From: Nymphaea colorata
Lineage: Eukaryota; Streptophyta; Magnoliopsida; Nymphaeales; Nymphaeaceae
DNA length: 64,000 bases
Reading direction: 5' to 3'
Assembly (NCBI RefSeq): GCF_008831285.2
Contig: NC_045142.1
Location: 3,539,001 to 3,603,000, forward strand
Shown here: positions 40,602 through 54,090 of the stretch, piece after piece
Numbering within the stretch: the first letter of the stretch is position 1
How the letters are laid out: each line of letters opens with the position of its first letter
Made by a program: the position numbers and the translations under genes
The notes under the pieces: model-generated
The model's database searches: none
The model's input: the letters and a program-made list of their open reading frames with translations, nothing else
What the model was told of the DNA's origin: nothing

Positions 40602-43600
40602 ATGGGTTCTGAGGGTCGTGAAGTGGTTACTTCGAAGACCATTCATCTGATTGAGTTAAAATTTTGGGTACCCATCATCTGGATTCCAGAGTTCCTTTTT
40701 TCTTCCCTTTTTGGTTAGGTTATCTGTTTGTTGCAGATTTAAATGCACATCTCTCTCGATTTTGCTAGAGTGATATTTTTTCTCAATTGCAAAATTTGGA
40801 GATTAAGTAAATGGATAATTATATGCTATGGATTTTGATACTTGTTTGCCATGTTACATATGTCCATCAATCAAATTTGCTATATTTTGAAACTGAAGTA
40901 AGGATTATGTGCTTTCCTGCTTGTTAAACTGTTCGCTTTTGTTGGTAGCTATAGTCCTCCAATTGGAAGGTCCAGAAGGGATTGTAAAACAGAAGTGTTT
41001 GATTTTGTGGCACATTCTATGGTGGCGAATTACGTTCTATCTTGGTTTCATTTAACACTGCAAACGATCACGTCCGTTGGTGATTTCTCATAGCTGGAAT
41101 CGTATTCGTTGGATGGTCTGGTTTTGCAACTTGAGAAGGATTAGTTCATATTTGGGAGCCATATTCAGTTCATTTCTGGGAGACTTCTTGTTCTTTTTGC
41201 TTTCTAGCAGCAAGGAGTTGTTTAGTTCTGAATGATCTCTTGAAGCTAAACAAACAACAAATCAAAACTAAGCGATAAGATGTGCGGGTTGGAAGTAAAC
41301 GTTTTAAAATTATATTTTTTTGTGATTGGTGATGACAATGTGTGGCTGTTGAGACAAGCTTATTTAGTCTTAGTGGAACATTGTGGATAGATGAAACTTT
41401 GTTTTATGTTAAACAATTTGCAAAAGACACTTGAAATTCCTTTTTCCAGTTTCCCCTGTCTTAAAGATTAGGTAACAAATGCATATTTAGGTTTCCTTTT
41501 AAGGTTTAAGATTGGTTGTGAACACTGTATTACTGCTGCTGGATACCAGATTTGGATTCTGGTATGTGAATGTGGAATTGGCTCTGTTGTAATCAGGCCT
41601 TTTTCCCCTAGCTTGTATATTACTAAGAAGTTAGAACCTAAAGTGATATGAGTATGTGAATTGTGTAGCATGTAGTTTTCAGTGACTTCAGTGAGGCTCT
41701 GTTTCATGACATGGTTTACCATTTTTGTAAGGTGTGAAACGATTTTTTAGAGTTTCAGCTGGTAGCGGATGTGTTTTTCAATGACATAAATGAGACTCTG
41801 ATTCCTGGTTCAGTTGATAATGTTTTTCAATAGAGTCACGAATCAAGTTTCATGCAAGTTGATGAGGTTACCCACTATATGTTTTGTACAATAATGCTCA
41901 AGATTTGTGCTTTTTACTAGGATTTTGTTGGTCAGTTGGAAGAATTCTTAAGTGCATGTTTCATAGGTTTGTAGAAGGAAGATAGGCAAATCATATGTAG
42001 ATTGTAGAGTCTATATGGTGCCAATGATATTAATGTTTAAAACTTTAAATACTTAAAATTTAGGGGTGGATGGAGGTATGTAACATGGTCAGGTTTCCCT
42101 TCTGCTTCTGTTAGTCATTTTAAACAAGGGAAGTCTTGAAAATCTCATTCGAGATTGATGCACACAGTATTGGTCTTGGAGGACTTTATTCACCTGGCTG
42201 GGGGGATTGGCTGCAAACTTCCATACTGAAAGATCTTCATTTTTTGCCATACGTAGAAAACAGTGTGGAAGAAATTTCTGCTGGATAGGAGAGGTACCTG
42301 GGAACTTTGCTGTGAGGGACTACCAGAATAGGGTGTCGTGAATGCATCTACGGGTCAGCAGGTCCACGGATCCAAAAACATGGTGATCCCCTCCATCATA
42401 AAAAAAATACTGATCGTCAATTGTGTGATTTTATGGAAGAATGGTTAATAAAAGATGCACAGTTGCTTCTATTTAGAATAGTTTTCATAGGATGGTGTAG
42501 TTTTTTAATTGGATGGGAGGCTCGTTCTCTGGAAGCCTGCTTCGGAGGAGGAAAGTGGTAACCTTGTGCTTCTCTCAAGAGAGATTTTCAAGGGGAGCTT
42601 GTCTCCTCATTTATGGGAATTTGCTGCTTATGAAATGAATGCATGTTCCGTGAGATGCCATCTTTTTCTTTGTCAGTCCTGATTATTTTTCTTATGGGGT
42701 TGTGATGCATCATTTTGCTACCGTGTACTTCATTGAAAAGCATTGTCTTTTGCAAGGCTATTCTGGCTAGGATTAAAAATTGACCTTTTCCTTTCCTTAC
42801 GCTGTCAATCTATACACTAGCCTACTCTAGCTTCTCTGAGAGTTGGAGGCGAATAACTAAATGTGAATAGCACCTTATTATAGTGGCCTTTTATCCTTAT
42901 TTTTCTCATTGAAGCTGTTAGGCATCCCTGTGAGATTAAAACCGAGGACCTTCTGGCTGCAGTCCTGCAATTTTGACCACCCAACAATCTCATTCTGTGT
43001 TTGGAAAATTTAGTTCTCCGGTTTAATATTATAATATTGTGTTCTCTTTGATGCTGTGATCACACCGAGTGTTACTCCCGACTCTAGAGCTTGAAGTGCT
43101 TCTTGCAAAAGCAGTTCCCGGGATGCTTTTAACATCAACCTGTAGCCTCCTGTTTTTCTTTACTGGCCAACCATTCATGCTCATATGATCATTTGATTTG
43201 GGGGGAGTACTTATAAGGCTAGAATTAATTACATACCCCAGATCAGAATTGTGGGCTATTCTAGTGTTCTTTGTATTTTGCTATCATATATTAAGTACTT
43301 TTTCCTCTTTATTAAGATATATGGAGTACACAGGCTTCCAATATTTCATCATCTCTTAGGGAATCGTTTTTTTTGCATATCCATTTTTTTAGGAGGAAAA
43401 AAAAGGAGGTGTATATGTAGTGGTGAGTAAAGGAAAACATCTGCTTAAGATGCTTGTTAGCTGAAACCTGCCCAATTTTTCTCATAACCTTCTTTTTATC
43501 TGCAATCCTTTTATCTAATTGAAATTAGTCTGTGTTCATTATTTCCATTCTAGGTGCGTTATTGATCAAGCAGGGTGTGAAATATGAGCCTCTATCAAGG

Positions 43601-44954
43601 GAACCTGCTTAACTTGGATGCCTTCATTCCTTTAGAACTTTGCAGATGCTTGGCATCATCAATATGCATAGCACTCTTTGCAGTCAGCAGTTCATTAGCG
43701 CATCTATACATCTAATAATTGTAAAACTAGCCAAGTGTTCATCCCAGAAACGGGGAACATCTTTCTTCACTCCAATGAACTCGCTATCACTATTACTTGG
43801 ATGATATTTTCTGCCCTTTTGCTGTCACCATCTGGTCTATTATTCCTGTGGACAGGAGATTTTGCAACGATAAGGTTGACCCCGACGAGTAGATATCAAC
43901 ATGCCAGAGATGCATTCTACTTGCAGACAACGGCTTAATTCAAGTTAAAAAATATCTCCGTCGACCAAGGTGGTTCATATGGTTTGAAAGTTTGTTCTCA
44001 TTTTAATTTTAATGTAGTTTGGATTGGGCTATTTACTTAAGGTTGCGTTTGATTCCCCACAGATCTCAGATCTAAGGGAATTTCAAATCCATGATAGCTG
44101 AAAGTGTGGATTTCAGGCTTCAGCTCAAACTGTGAATGTAAAAGTAAGGTCGGACTAGGATTGTGGATTTAAAAATCAGATTCGATTCATGTTAGAATTA
44201 TGAATTTAAAGGCCGGATTTGAATATAGTATAAAATTTTCTTCTTTGGAATTTGACTTCAAATTTGAGAACGTCCAATAAATCAGATGCGCAAAAAGGTA
44301 CGTCCGTTTCAAATCTAATATGTTGACATCCCACTTTTGCTGTATTGGGAGGTGAACTAGAGAACATTTTATGTGGTCATCTGCTTCACAACTCAATCGA
44401 AATGCGGCGTTCTAGTTAATGAAAAAAGGCTGGCTCTCTATTGATTGTGAGTAAAATGGAACATACCCATGGCTTGAACCAGTTCATATAACACACTCGT
44501 CTCAGCTAAGTTCAACAAGTTGAAGAACCAACTTAACATGATCCTGCTTTGTAATAGTGAATTCAGCACCAATAATTTGTCCTGGTTCATACTTGACTCG
44601 TTTAGGTTGTTAGTAGGACGACATAGTAATGAATTATAAGACAATGTTTAATGAAATTAACTATATCAAATCGAAGCAATATCACTTCAAGGAGCATGGC
44701 ATAGCTGGTCAAGCTTGTGAGCCAGCGAGAGTTCAGTCATTAATTTAATTTCTATGAGCATTATGATTTCAAATCCATAACATGGGGTGAGATCCAAGTC
44801 AAAATATACTATCGACACTGTAAACCCCAACACAACTATGTATCTTGGAGGCAAGAGGAATTGATGGTTTCAGCTCGCTCTCACTGCGCACTTGAACAAG
44901 ATCTTTAAAAAGCAATAAACATTTAAATAGTATGATTAAGCAATAAGCACTTAA

Positions 44955-45115
44955 GGGGTCGTTTGGCAGTCAGGACATTCAGGTAATATCAATGAATCTG
45001 CCCTAAATATTATAGCAGGTTCATCAAGCACTAGTTCTAGTGTTCCACGAATCTGCTCTATAATTTGGGACATATGCATTGGATACTCACTTAGTGCCTT
45101 TACTATCACAACCCC
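44955..45115. mobile_element. Short PIF/Harbinger-like MITE with TAA target duplication
   Basis: Flanked by TAA on both sides (44952-44954 and 45116-45118). It starts GGGGTCGTTTGGCAGT and ends ACTATCACAACCCC, whose reverse complement is GGGGTTGTGATAGT. It is 161 bp and non-coding. Confidence 0.55.
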
Positions 45116-45736
45116 TAAATATTATGACTAGAATCCATATTCTTTCTTAATTAAAAGAAAAGGAGAGATCTAAATCAGGATTAAATGAGCATGATAATTT
45201 TTTTTCCCAAAAGCTATAACAATTCATCAATGGAGATGATTGTTATCGCAAACATATTATAATACATCACAACTAAACCAGTAAACCACAACAAATACCC
45301 AAAGAAAAGGCGTTTAACATTGTAGAAAGTTCAAACAATAATTTCAGGAGTTTCTATACAACGATAACTTACAGCATATAAACCTAACTAAATGTATAAG
45401 TGTTATATTGACTATAAAACTAAGCAGCTCAAAATGATGCAAGACTCTAAATTTGGATTTAAATAGAGATTCACAGCTTACTTCAATGACAGCTGATGCG
45501 CGTAAGAGATGAACATTCAAAAATAAAGATTGTAACACTGGTCCTCGTCAAGTGAACTTAAAAATAGTCATATATATGTTAATTATTTTGAGAAAAACAT
45601 GAACAATTAAAAGGAAAAAAAAAAAACAAAACTTTGGGCGTCTTGCTAGATAGCCTATTTGATATGAAGAAAGGCTGCCTATAGACATGTAGAAATTGTG
45701 ACCCTTAATAATCTTGCTTACGTTGTTCTATTTTAG

Positions 45737-45777
45737 AGGCTGTTTGGCAACTATAAAAATTTATTGCCAAGCGGCCT
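45737..45777. repeat. Very short hairpin made of two MITE-type ends
   Basis: AGGCTGTTTGGCAA and TTGCCAAGCGGCCT (reverse complement AGGCCGCTTGGCAA) are separated by only 13 bases. It looks like two transposon ends with almost no interior. Confidence 0.45.
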
Positions 45778-45819
45778 TTTAAGGAACTTAGAAAAGAAGT
45801 CTTCGTGCTGCAGTCAAGT

Positions 45820-46085
45820 TGAGTCGTGCTGGAGTTGAGCCAGCTTGAGCTTGAGTCGAGCTCGATAGAACAAGATCGGCTTGACTCAACAATACAACGT
45901 TGAGTTCGAACTCGACTCATTTGACTTGTGTAGCTGTTATATTATAATTTAATATCTATTGTATAGTCGAGTTGAGTTAAATTTAAACGAGCCCAGAACT
46001 CGACTCATTTGCCATTTAGAGTTGCATACATTTGAACTCGAGTTTATTTCAAATCGAGGTCGAACTGATTCGACTCGTTATGCTG
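45820..46085. repeat. GAGCTCGAG-rich interspersed repeat, decayed copy
   Basis: GAGTCGAGCTCGA, GAACTCGACTCATTTGAC and related words in both orientations, as in the 31.8-kb hAT-like element. Confidence 0.45.
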
Positions 46086-46349
46086 CTCTACTTTTGCCTT
46101 TTTCCTAAATAAAATATTATTATATTTTAAAAAATGATTGTTGAAAAACTTTAATTATTTTAAAGTGATAAAATAATTGAAAATTTGATATCATCTCGGC
46201 CGTCCGTCGGTGCCCATGTGACCGCTGATGCAGCGCCCACTTCGCGCGGGATTATCTTTTTTCCGAAACCAAATCCAAAAGGAGCAGATAAAAAAAGCAC
46301 ACAAAGAGACTGCAGCGGAGCTCTCTCGTGATTCACTGGTTGGAGACGA

Positions 46350-46454
46350 CGCGGATTGCCAAGTTGGCGAATCCGTGGCCGTTGGATCTTCCCATAATCT
46401 GAGGGTGGCGACTTAGTTCAGCAGTGGGCACAGCAGAGGGATGCGCGTATAAAA
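46350..46454 (+). promoter_or_regulatory. H2A.W promoter: octamer-like site and TATA box
   Basis: CGCGGATT at 46350-46357 differs by one base from the plant histone octamer CGCGGATC. TATAAAA lies at 46448-46454, about 145 bases before the ATG. The arrangement fits plant histone promoters. Confidence 0.55.
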
Positions 46455-46599
46455 GGACAAGTCGCCTCCGGCGTCCGGGCAATTCACCCAGAGAAGCGGT
46501 CGGACCCGAGGATTCATTGCCGTCGTCAAATTGTTCGCTATCCCTTTGGATTTTCCGGCGTAAGTGAGGAAGTAAAGAGGTTGATATCTGTGGTTGGAG

Positions 46600-47556
46600 A
46601 TGGAGGGCTCTGGGACTGGTAAGGCTAAGAAGGGTGCGGGGGGAAGGAAGGGAGGAGGTGCGAGAAAGAAGTCTGTGTCCCGGTCGGTGAAGGCCGGCCT
46701 TCAGTTCCCCGTCGGCAGGATCGGGAGATACCTGAAGAAGGGAAGGTACTCCGAGCGCGTTGGCTCCGGCGCCCCCGTCTACCTCGCCGCTGTCCTCGAG
46801 TACCTCGCAGCTGAGGTCAACTCTCTCTCTCTCTCTATTATCCAAGTTGGGTGTTTGGGAATCAAGCTCTTTCCCTCTCTCTTTTGCATTCTTTTTGGTT
46901 TTTTAGTTTTCTTTGGAAGTTGTCTGGGTAAGATTTGAGGTGGGTAGTGGAAGATTTGGTTGTTATGGTGGGAAAATTGTTTCATGGTTTGATTCATGTT
47001 TGCATTTTAGGTCATGTTTGTCTTTCAGTGTCATATGTTGATGATTTGCTCTGTTGCAGCTTTCTAATTCCTTTTTTTTTCTGTTAAAAAAAGGTTGAGG
47101 CTTATAATGTTCACGTCTCATGGTTGGTTTTTGTATGTCCTGTTGAGGTTCGCCATGTTTTCCATTTCTCAATGGTTTTCTGGTTTGGTTGGAGCACTTG
47201 TTTGGAATGATATTGGTTTTCTTCGAGTTGGTAGTTCTATCTGTGGGTTAATAAGTTTGTGGAGGGCGTGTTCGAAGTTGTTACTGATGACTCGTTTTCT
47301 TCCTATTTTGGGGGTATAGGTGCTCGAGCTTGCTGGAAACGCAGCAAGGGATAACAAGAAGAATAGAATCATCCCAAGGCACGTTCTTTTGGCCGTCAGG
47401 AATGATGAGGAGTTGGGAAAGCTTCTTGCTGGCGTCACCATTGCCCATGGTGGTGTTCTCCCTAACATCAACCCTGTCCTCTTGCCTAAGAAGACTGAGA
47501 AGGCAACCAAGGAGCCCAAGTCTCCCAAGGCGACTAAGTCACCCAAGAAAGCCTGA
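46600..47556 (+). CDS. H2A.W: Histone H2A.W, two exons
   Basis: The plant heterochromatin variant of histone H2A. Exons 46600-46815 and 47320-47556 join in frame ([14 protein letters not shown]), giving 150 residues. The basic N-terminus ([19 protein letters not shown]) leads to the histone fold with [20 protein letters not shown], the docking/acidic patch region ([18 protein letters not shown]) and [13 protein letters not shown]. The C-terminal tail has two KSPK-type motifs (EPKSPK, TKSPKKA). This SPKK tail defines the H2A.W class, which binds linker DNA and marks silenced chromatin (established for Arabidopsis HTA6/7/12). The 504-base intron sits where plant H2A.W genes carry theirs. The ATG at 46600 is chosen over upstream non-ATG codons in the same frame. 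Confidence 0.95.
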
Positions 47557-48696
47557 GTAGCTTCGCGCCTTCTTCTTGTGTTCGTTACTTTAATTCTCTC
47601 CCCTGTAGAAACATCCACCGGGAACAGAATTGAGTATTTCGAATTTATGGCTGTTGTGTACCAAAAGAAGAACCTCGCTTCTTTTTTCTTCTGTGCAATG
47701 TATCTTCTTGTTTCATTTCAAGTTTCCGCTATTTTCTTGATCTGCTTTTACAAATCATCACGATGCTACGTTACTGATGAGTTGGTCGCATTCAATCTCT
47801 TGAAGGGGAATGCCTCAAATGACAAAACGAACTAATATGGCGTCCAAACAGTCTCCACTCAAATTTATCGTTGTTATTTGTGTTTGAAAATGTACATCCA
47901 GTGAGGCGCGAGGAAGGATTTAGAAATGGCGGAATCAAATCTTCCCTTTCCGTTTCTAACATCATTTTGATCTCTGTTCCGTTCTTCCAAATAGGGGTAA
48001 AATCGATAGAGGCTATACATTACCCGTCGGTTAATATGTTTGCCTTTTTGAGAAACCACTAACTCGAACTTGAAGCTGAATCCTTGTTAGTCTCGTTTGC
48101 TAATGGTAAAGTTTGATGGGTATACCTCATCCTGGCCTTTGGGTGTATAATTTTATGGCTGTTGTTTGCGCAAAGAAGGATAACATTGTTTATGGAAGTT
48201 CTTATACCAAATGCTGTTTCTTGCGGGGAAGGGGAAAATTCTTTCCCGACGAGGATAATTTTTCATTTGTTTATTGGAATCTTCCACTGCTTCTCATGGC
48301 ACTTGATGATGCGGGGAAGTGGAGATTAAAATAAAATTTTATACCACATTAAAGCAACAGAGTTTTTTAGGTTCAGTCAGTCCCTCAGTTTTTCACTGAA
48401 CCAGAGAATAACGGTCTTAGTTCTTCACGGTTATGGTTCCTTCGGCTTCTTTTCTCCCTACCTAAATAAACGTTATGCCTTAAAAGGTTCAAAAACCTGT
48501 TAGCTTAACAGCCACCGAAAGTCCGACGCTTTCAGGCCGAGGAGCATATAGAGTCCCACAATATGCTTCGATCCGTATTCCGTGCTGTCTTTGTCGCGGA
48601 ATGATCTTCATTTGTCAAATATTAGCTCCCTTTTCCCTCTCCTTTAGCTCTTCAAGTAGAGTGATCTCGGCCGATTGACGCATCACGCATCAAAAA
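47557..48696. other. Intergenic between H2A.W and the first mini-RRM gene
   Basis: H2A.W 3' flank followed by about 1 kb without recognisable gene or repeat. The last stretch is the leader of the RRM gene. Confidence 0.5.
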
Positions 48697-49753
48697 ATGA
48701 TATTGAAAACGAAGATATTCCGGGGTGTCATGCGAGCATTTTCATCTGAGTCTTCTCCAAATCAAAAGATTTGCAGCAAATTGTTTGTGGCAGGTTGTTT
48801 TTTTTTTTCGCTTCTTGGTTTTCTTTTCCACTTCATACTTAAATGCATCGTCAACTTCTTGGTTCTAGATTCTAATGATTGAGGCTTGATTGTGCCTAGG
48901 AACTGAACTATCAGTGAATCTCTTTCAGTCAAGGCTTTGAATCCCAGTTTATTCACCTATTGATAAAGCGTATAATCTCTTCTATGCTTGTCCACTTTTG
49001 CTTCTCTAGAGAAGTTCGGGCATATGGACCAATTGTAGTCTCGTCGGCCAATTGTTTGATGAAATGTTGTTCATTAGTTCTACCTTACAGTCTTGTGCTC
49101 AAACTTACTTTACTGCCTGTGGTAATAAGGCTAACGCGATAATTTTTAGGTATGGAAGCCTTGCATGATACACTTTCGGAAATTTGTTTTCTTATGTGCG
49201 TGTGAAATTTAATTTGAAGAACTCAGAATAAAGGAAAAACGGACCCAGTGAACTGCCATATGCAATAATTCTCCATAATAGAAAACGTATATTTCGGGTA
49301 TTTGGAGGCTATTCACATGAAAATTTTTCTTTTAATTGGAAGCATGGAATAAAGGATGGTAAATTCTTCCAAGTTTTTCAATTTCTGCTTTCGTGTTTCC
49401 GTTTACAAATAGCCGAATAAGGGTAGTCCTGGTTAGATAATCTTATAGAAAGCATCTGAACGGTGACCTGTGTTGTGACTAGGTAGTTTATGGTTTTCAA
49501 GGTAATTACTGCTGGTAGGCAGTGTTGCTACCTGAAATTAATTTACTGAAACTCTATTATCCTTAATTCTTGATCCTATCGTTTTTCTACTTACGTCTTA
49601 ATTCATAGAGTTGCCAATTGAACATGATTCCACAGCAACTATTCTGACCTACCACATCACAGTGCGCTGAAGAAGATGGTCCTCTCTCTCTCTCTCTCCC
49701 TCTCTACACACACAGACACGTGCGTGCACGGGCTTGCACACATACAGACATAC

Positions 49754-49841
<88 letters not shown>

Positions 49842-52800
49842 GATGCATAATTGCAAAAAAAATCTTGCAAGGACCTAAACATTTAAGGCTTGCTTTCTGA
49901 GAGATGGACCACGAGTAGGCCCCAAATCACCATGCCCTTTGCACAACAGCGTGGCATATTATTTCTTGGAAGTTCCTGTTGGTACTTCCATTATATTGAT
50001 GCAAATAGGGAGCCACAAATGAAATTGCACGTCTTTTCAGTTTTTGCTTTTTGCAGAATTAGTAGACACTTGGACTTTATTGTGCTCCTCCTGCTGCTTA
50101 AAAATTCGTGGCTATAATACCAATTTCGTAGAGGCCTTGTATAGGATCCTATGGTTATCCCGACTTGGCAATGAACACAAACCTATGGTGTAAACCAAGT
50201 GATTCCTAACCTCTCTTTTATATGTTCCAAAGTTTTGATGCAACGATCTAATAAATACTTCACAAGTAATAAGAGAACCAAATGAAATGTAATTTTTGCT
50301 AGTAGAAGTAACAAGTAAGCCAAGTGATGTTTTGCTAGTAACTGCTATGGAATACTGTATCTTTGTCGTATGCTACCATTTCAGCTATATAAACTAAAAA
50401 CATTTTCTATATATAGTTTGACTTTAGAAGGATACTTTGTAGGTCACATGAAACCTATCCAATCTATCTAACGATTGTGGTTCAAAGTAATTACCATGAA
50501 TTCTTATGTTTCTTAATTCTCATATTCCATGTACAATCATCATCATTCAACATTTTGTTGAATGATGCGTATTAACTAGGGCCCCAGGGACAAGCCAACC
50601 GGAGCTTGAAACTTGTGTGACTGTGAAAAGAGAAGTTTAGGATCTTTTGTTGATCTGATTTGAAATAACTAAATTAAGTCCCCAAAAGGATCTTTACTCT
50701 TTCTCAGACATCCTTAAACAAAAATGACAACCTGTTGTATGTAGAAGGAAAGTGACATGAGCAGTGCTATCAAGCAAAGAAGCAGTCTCTTGGAGGTAGG
50801 GGTCAATTTGAGATTTGATGACACAGATTAAATATGGAAAACTCTTAAATTTGAAAATAGTTTTAGGTTCTGGTGGATTGTGTTAATACTTTATCCAAGC
50901 CCTGTGACTTTAACTCGAGAATCAACAGTACATTCAGTTGCTAATTTTGTTTTTAGGTCTGTTTGCTGCAAATTTCCCTGTTTTGAAATTGAATTCCATT
51001 TCATGTGAGGAAGTCAAGTACAACCGTATATGGATCAACCCATCTTGATACTTCAAATGTTGTCTAAAAGAATCAGAATTAATTGCTTGCCATTTTTTTC
51101 TGCTCAAAATTCAAGAGCTCCATGAAGTGCAGTTTGACACTATTAATTAGGTTGACACTAGGTGCTTGCCTAAGTGGAATGGAAAATTAGTCCATTTCCT
51201 AAGCATGTCACCTGCTTAAGGGTCGAGGAAATGCAGGATATAGTGGACTTACCATTAGTTAAATTGAAATTAAATAGTCACTAGTAAAATTAACTAAAAC
51301 GTTGGGCACATTTTTCTGCTGAAGGATGAAGGGTTTCCGCTTAGGTGCAGTTGGAAATTATCATCACTTGGACTTAGAGTAGTTCTGTATGGTATGTAAT
51401 TATGCTCCACAGCTGTTTAACTATAAATTTCCCATTATGTTCTTGTCCCTGACCGTAGGTGTTTGAATCCATTTCTCGTTTTACTTGCATTTCACAACTA
51501 TTCGAACTTTAAGTCACATGCTCCAGTCTCATAATTGTGAATTTCTCTGCAAGGGATATCTGTCCCTAAATTAACCAAAATTTTATTGCCTCAGAAGGGC
51601 TGAGAAACACATCGGTATTCAATTTCAAATAAACAGGTAAACAGAAAAATTATCCCCCGAAAGAAAATTTTGCATACTTAGTCTGCATGTGTTGGATAGG
51701 AAACTATTTCTTCTTTGAAGAGTGAGGTAGTGAGTATGATGTTGTAATCCACTATTCAGCTTCCCTTTTACATTAATATCATGTACTGATGTTGGTGACA
51801 GACCAGTCAAGTGTCAACTAAATATAACAAGGACAATGCATAATACATGTTTTTCCTTTGTGTTTGGTCTGTTGAGACTTCACACTATCTATTTTGAGCT
51901 AACAGTCCCTGAAATTTTAGGTCTTTCCTTTGATACCAACGAAAGTGCATTGAAAAAAGCTTTTTCACCATACGGCGAGATCCTTGAAGGTATTGTTCCT
52001 AATTTCATTTTCCTTTCTCTTTGATTTGCATTTGATTTTGAAGACATTCCTGTTAATGTTCTCTCCATGATCTTTGAGGTCCTGTTTCTTGATAAAATTA
52101 GTAGCCATATTTGTGGCGCTGGTAAATGAGCCAAGAAGAAAGAAGCTGAGATGACCTGTTCAATGGTTAGTTAATCACAAAAAATCTGTTGGTGAGTGTT
52201 CACAAACACTCTGTGAACAAGCCAAATCCAAGCTCAAATTTTATAAGCTGAACACACGGTCGTTGTCTTCTAGAAAAGCATTTTATTTAACTGTTAAATT
52301 TAATATCTTAAATTTAATATGATGTTGAATTTGGGCATAACATGACGTGTTTTGCGCAATGTGTAGAATGTATGCATTGTAGGTAAACATACATAAAGAA
52401 CACACAGTTCCCCACCCCAAAGCCATTTGTTGAAGTGGTCAAATGGCTAAAATAATTTGAGGGATGCGATCTATATAGTTTATTTAATAAACAAGACCCT
52501 TGGAAGCACATTATTTCAAAGTGTAAATGGGAAATCGAAGGCATAAATATCAATGGTTCACGCCACTGCGAAATTTCATGGGAAAGAATCAATACTTCAC
52601 TTCCAAAAGCATGAAGAAAAGATTATAGCAAGAAATATATCAATTCTATCTTTGTTATCAAGTAAAGTAAAACCGTGGCCTTGGTTTACAGTCCTGACAT
52701 TTCCTACCCGTCTTTCTCTTTCTTTTTGCAGTTAAAATTATAGTTCATCGCACAAGCTATAGATCACTGGGATATGGCTTCATAAAATTTGCCAAGGAAA

Positions 52801-53022
52801 CAGATGCTGAATCTGCTCTAGAGCATATGCAAGGACAGGTAATGTGCAGCATCTTCTGATTTACATTTTCACGTTTATGATTTAAATCGTGTGTACCAAA
52901 GGAAATTGTACCTCTCCTTTTCTCAGTTACTGCAAGGTAGACTTATCCGCCTGGAATATGCTCATGGTCTTCGGCAGATTCAAGAGTCGAAACCTCAGTT
53001 GAAGGCAGAAATTGAAGATTGA
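48697..53022 (+). CDS. Small organelle-type RRM RNA-binding protein, four exons
   Basis: Exons assembled by eye: 48697-48793, 51921-51989, 52732-52838 and 52927-53022 (GT/AG, phases consistent), giving 122 residues. The N-terminus MILKTKIFRGVMRAFSSESS is basic and free of acids for its first 17 residues, like a mitochondrial presequence. A single RRM follows: RNP2 KLFVAG, the helix ESALKKAFSPYGEI, RNP1 SLGYGFIKFA, then LLQGRLIRLEYA. A short charged tail ends KAEIED. Such one-RRM organelle proteins in plants act in RNA editing, splicing or stability; the exact role is not readable. Intron 1 is about 3.1 kb with a large AT microsatellite. A paralog with the same exon layout lies at 56540-58658 on the other strand. 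The exon 1 assignment rests on frame, phase and the RNP2 join. Confidence 0.82.
48794..51920 (+). other. Intron 1 of the plus-strand mini-RRM gene
   Basis: About 3.1 kb of AT-rich sequence holding the CT/AC/AT microsatellite cluster near 49.68-49.84 kb. No embedded gene or complete transposon recognised. Confidence 0.7.
49756..49837. repeat. (AT)n microsatellite, 82 bp, with CT and AC runs beside it
   Basis: The longest AT run in the window, preceded by a CT run (49683-49705) and short CACACA stretches. It lies inside the mini-RRM intron 1. Confidence 0.95.
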
Positions 53023-54090
53023 GGTCAGGAATCTTGTGTCCTTGCTATGGTTCCTGGACTGATAATCTGTTTGATTGTTTCAAAAAAAGCTGGTGGTGTT
53101 TGTCCGTGAGAAATATATCACAGTGAATTCAAACATATGAAAGTTCTCATTAATTTTGAAGGATTTAAGTCTAACAATAGTACTTAGTTGAGATCACAAC
53201 CTACGTTTTTTTTCAGCAACAGAGAACTCTTGGTACATCAGATGTGAGCTGGGATTTGCGATTCTGGGTCGCACCTTTTGAAGGAAGTTGAACATCTCCA
53301 CATTAAAACTAGATAGTGCCTCTTTTCATTGATATATTTTATATATGCCTCTATCCACATCAGTCTTTCTCCGCAGCAAATTGAAACGGAGTGGGGCCTG
53401 ACGGTCTACCAAGCTAGAATCTGGTTCTACTTCTGTCTTTAATTGCCAATCCATACCATCTCTAACCCTCTTATTCGCTTGACTGTTAGCCTTAATCGAA
53501 CAGACATGAGAGTAGGTTTTGTTAGAGAAACTAAGCTTCGTCCGAGATATTTATTCTTCACAAAATTGGTTCATTCCCATTCCAAAGAGAGAATTCTTCA
53601 CGATGGGAATGCCAGACATGTTTTGTTCATATCTAATAGTCTTCTAGTCCCCACTCCTCTGCTGTTGGGCAGACATACTCTTAACTAGATCAGTAGCAGT
53701 GATCAAAGAGTTCTTAAGAGTGTAGGAGGAATGATTAAATGATTATTGCCATTATCTAGTTATATCACCAGCATACCCAAACAAGGAAATTTAGCACATA
53801 ATCTTTTGATAAAATTGATTGAATTAAGACGTAGATGGAGCGAGGAATTGCAAAGGGTACGGCTTGATCAGACAAAGTCTTCCAGCATGAGTCAACACCT
53901 TTTGCTTCCAGTCAGAAAGCTTCTTCTCTATCTAAAGTATCAGATATGGACTCTACATTTTTAACATGTCATTTACTTGAAGAGCACCCCGGGATACTTA
54001 GTTGGTAATCTGCCATGGTACCATCGAAAATGACTAGCAATCTTCCTCAACTCATCCTCATAATCTGAAACTCACTAATAAAGTTCTTAT

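Larger units (their letters stand above)
40602..46447. other. Intergenic, 3' flank to H2A.W promoter
   Basis: About 5.8 kb with no recognised gene. From 40.6 to 43.9 kb the sequence is AT-rich without clear repeats. From 44.0 kb on there are MITE-like and GAGCTCGAG-rich repeats, listed separately. Confidence 0.5.

Noticed and set aside
42932-42978. Possible SINE or tRNA-like box pair on the minus strand
   Set aside because: Box spacing about 36 bases, too short for a tRNA, and box B match is poor.
44690-44760. Possible tRNA-like sequence GGCATAGCTGGTCAAGC
   Set aside because: Box spacing too short and no acceptor-stem pairing.
47320-47560. Second open frame over H2A.W exon 2
   Set aside because: Out-of-frame shadow of the histone exon.
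47625-48190. Weak similarity between H2A.W 3' flank and a segment 500 bases on (TTTATGGCTGTTGT)
   Set aside because: Only about 35 bases with several differences; could be chance.
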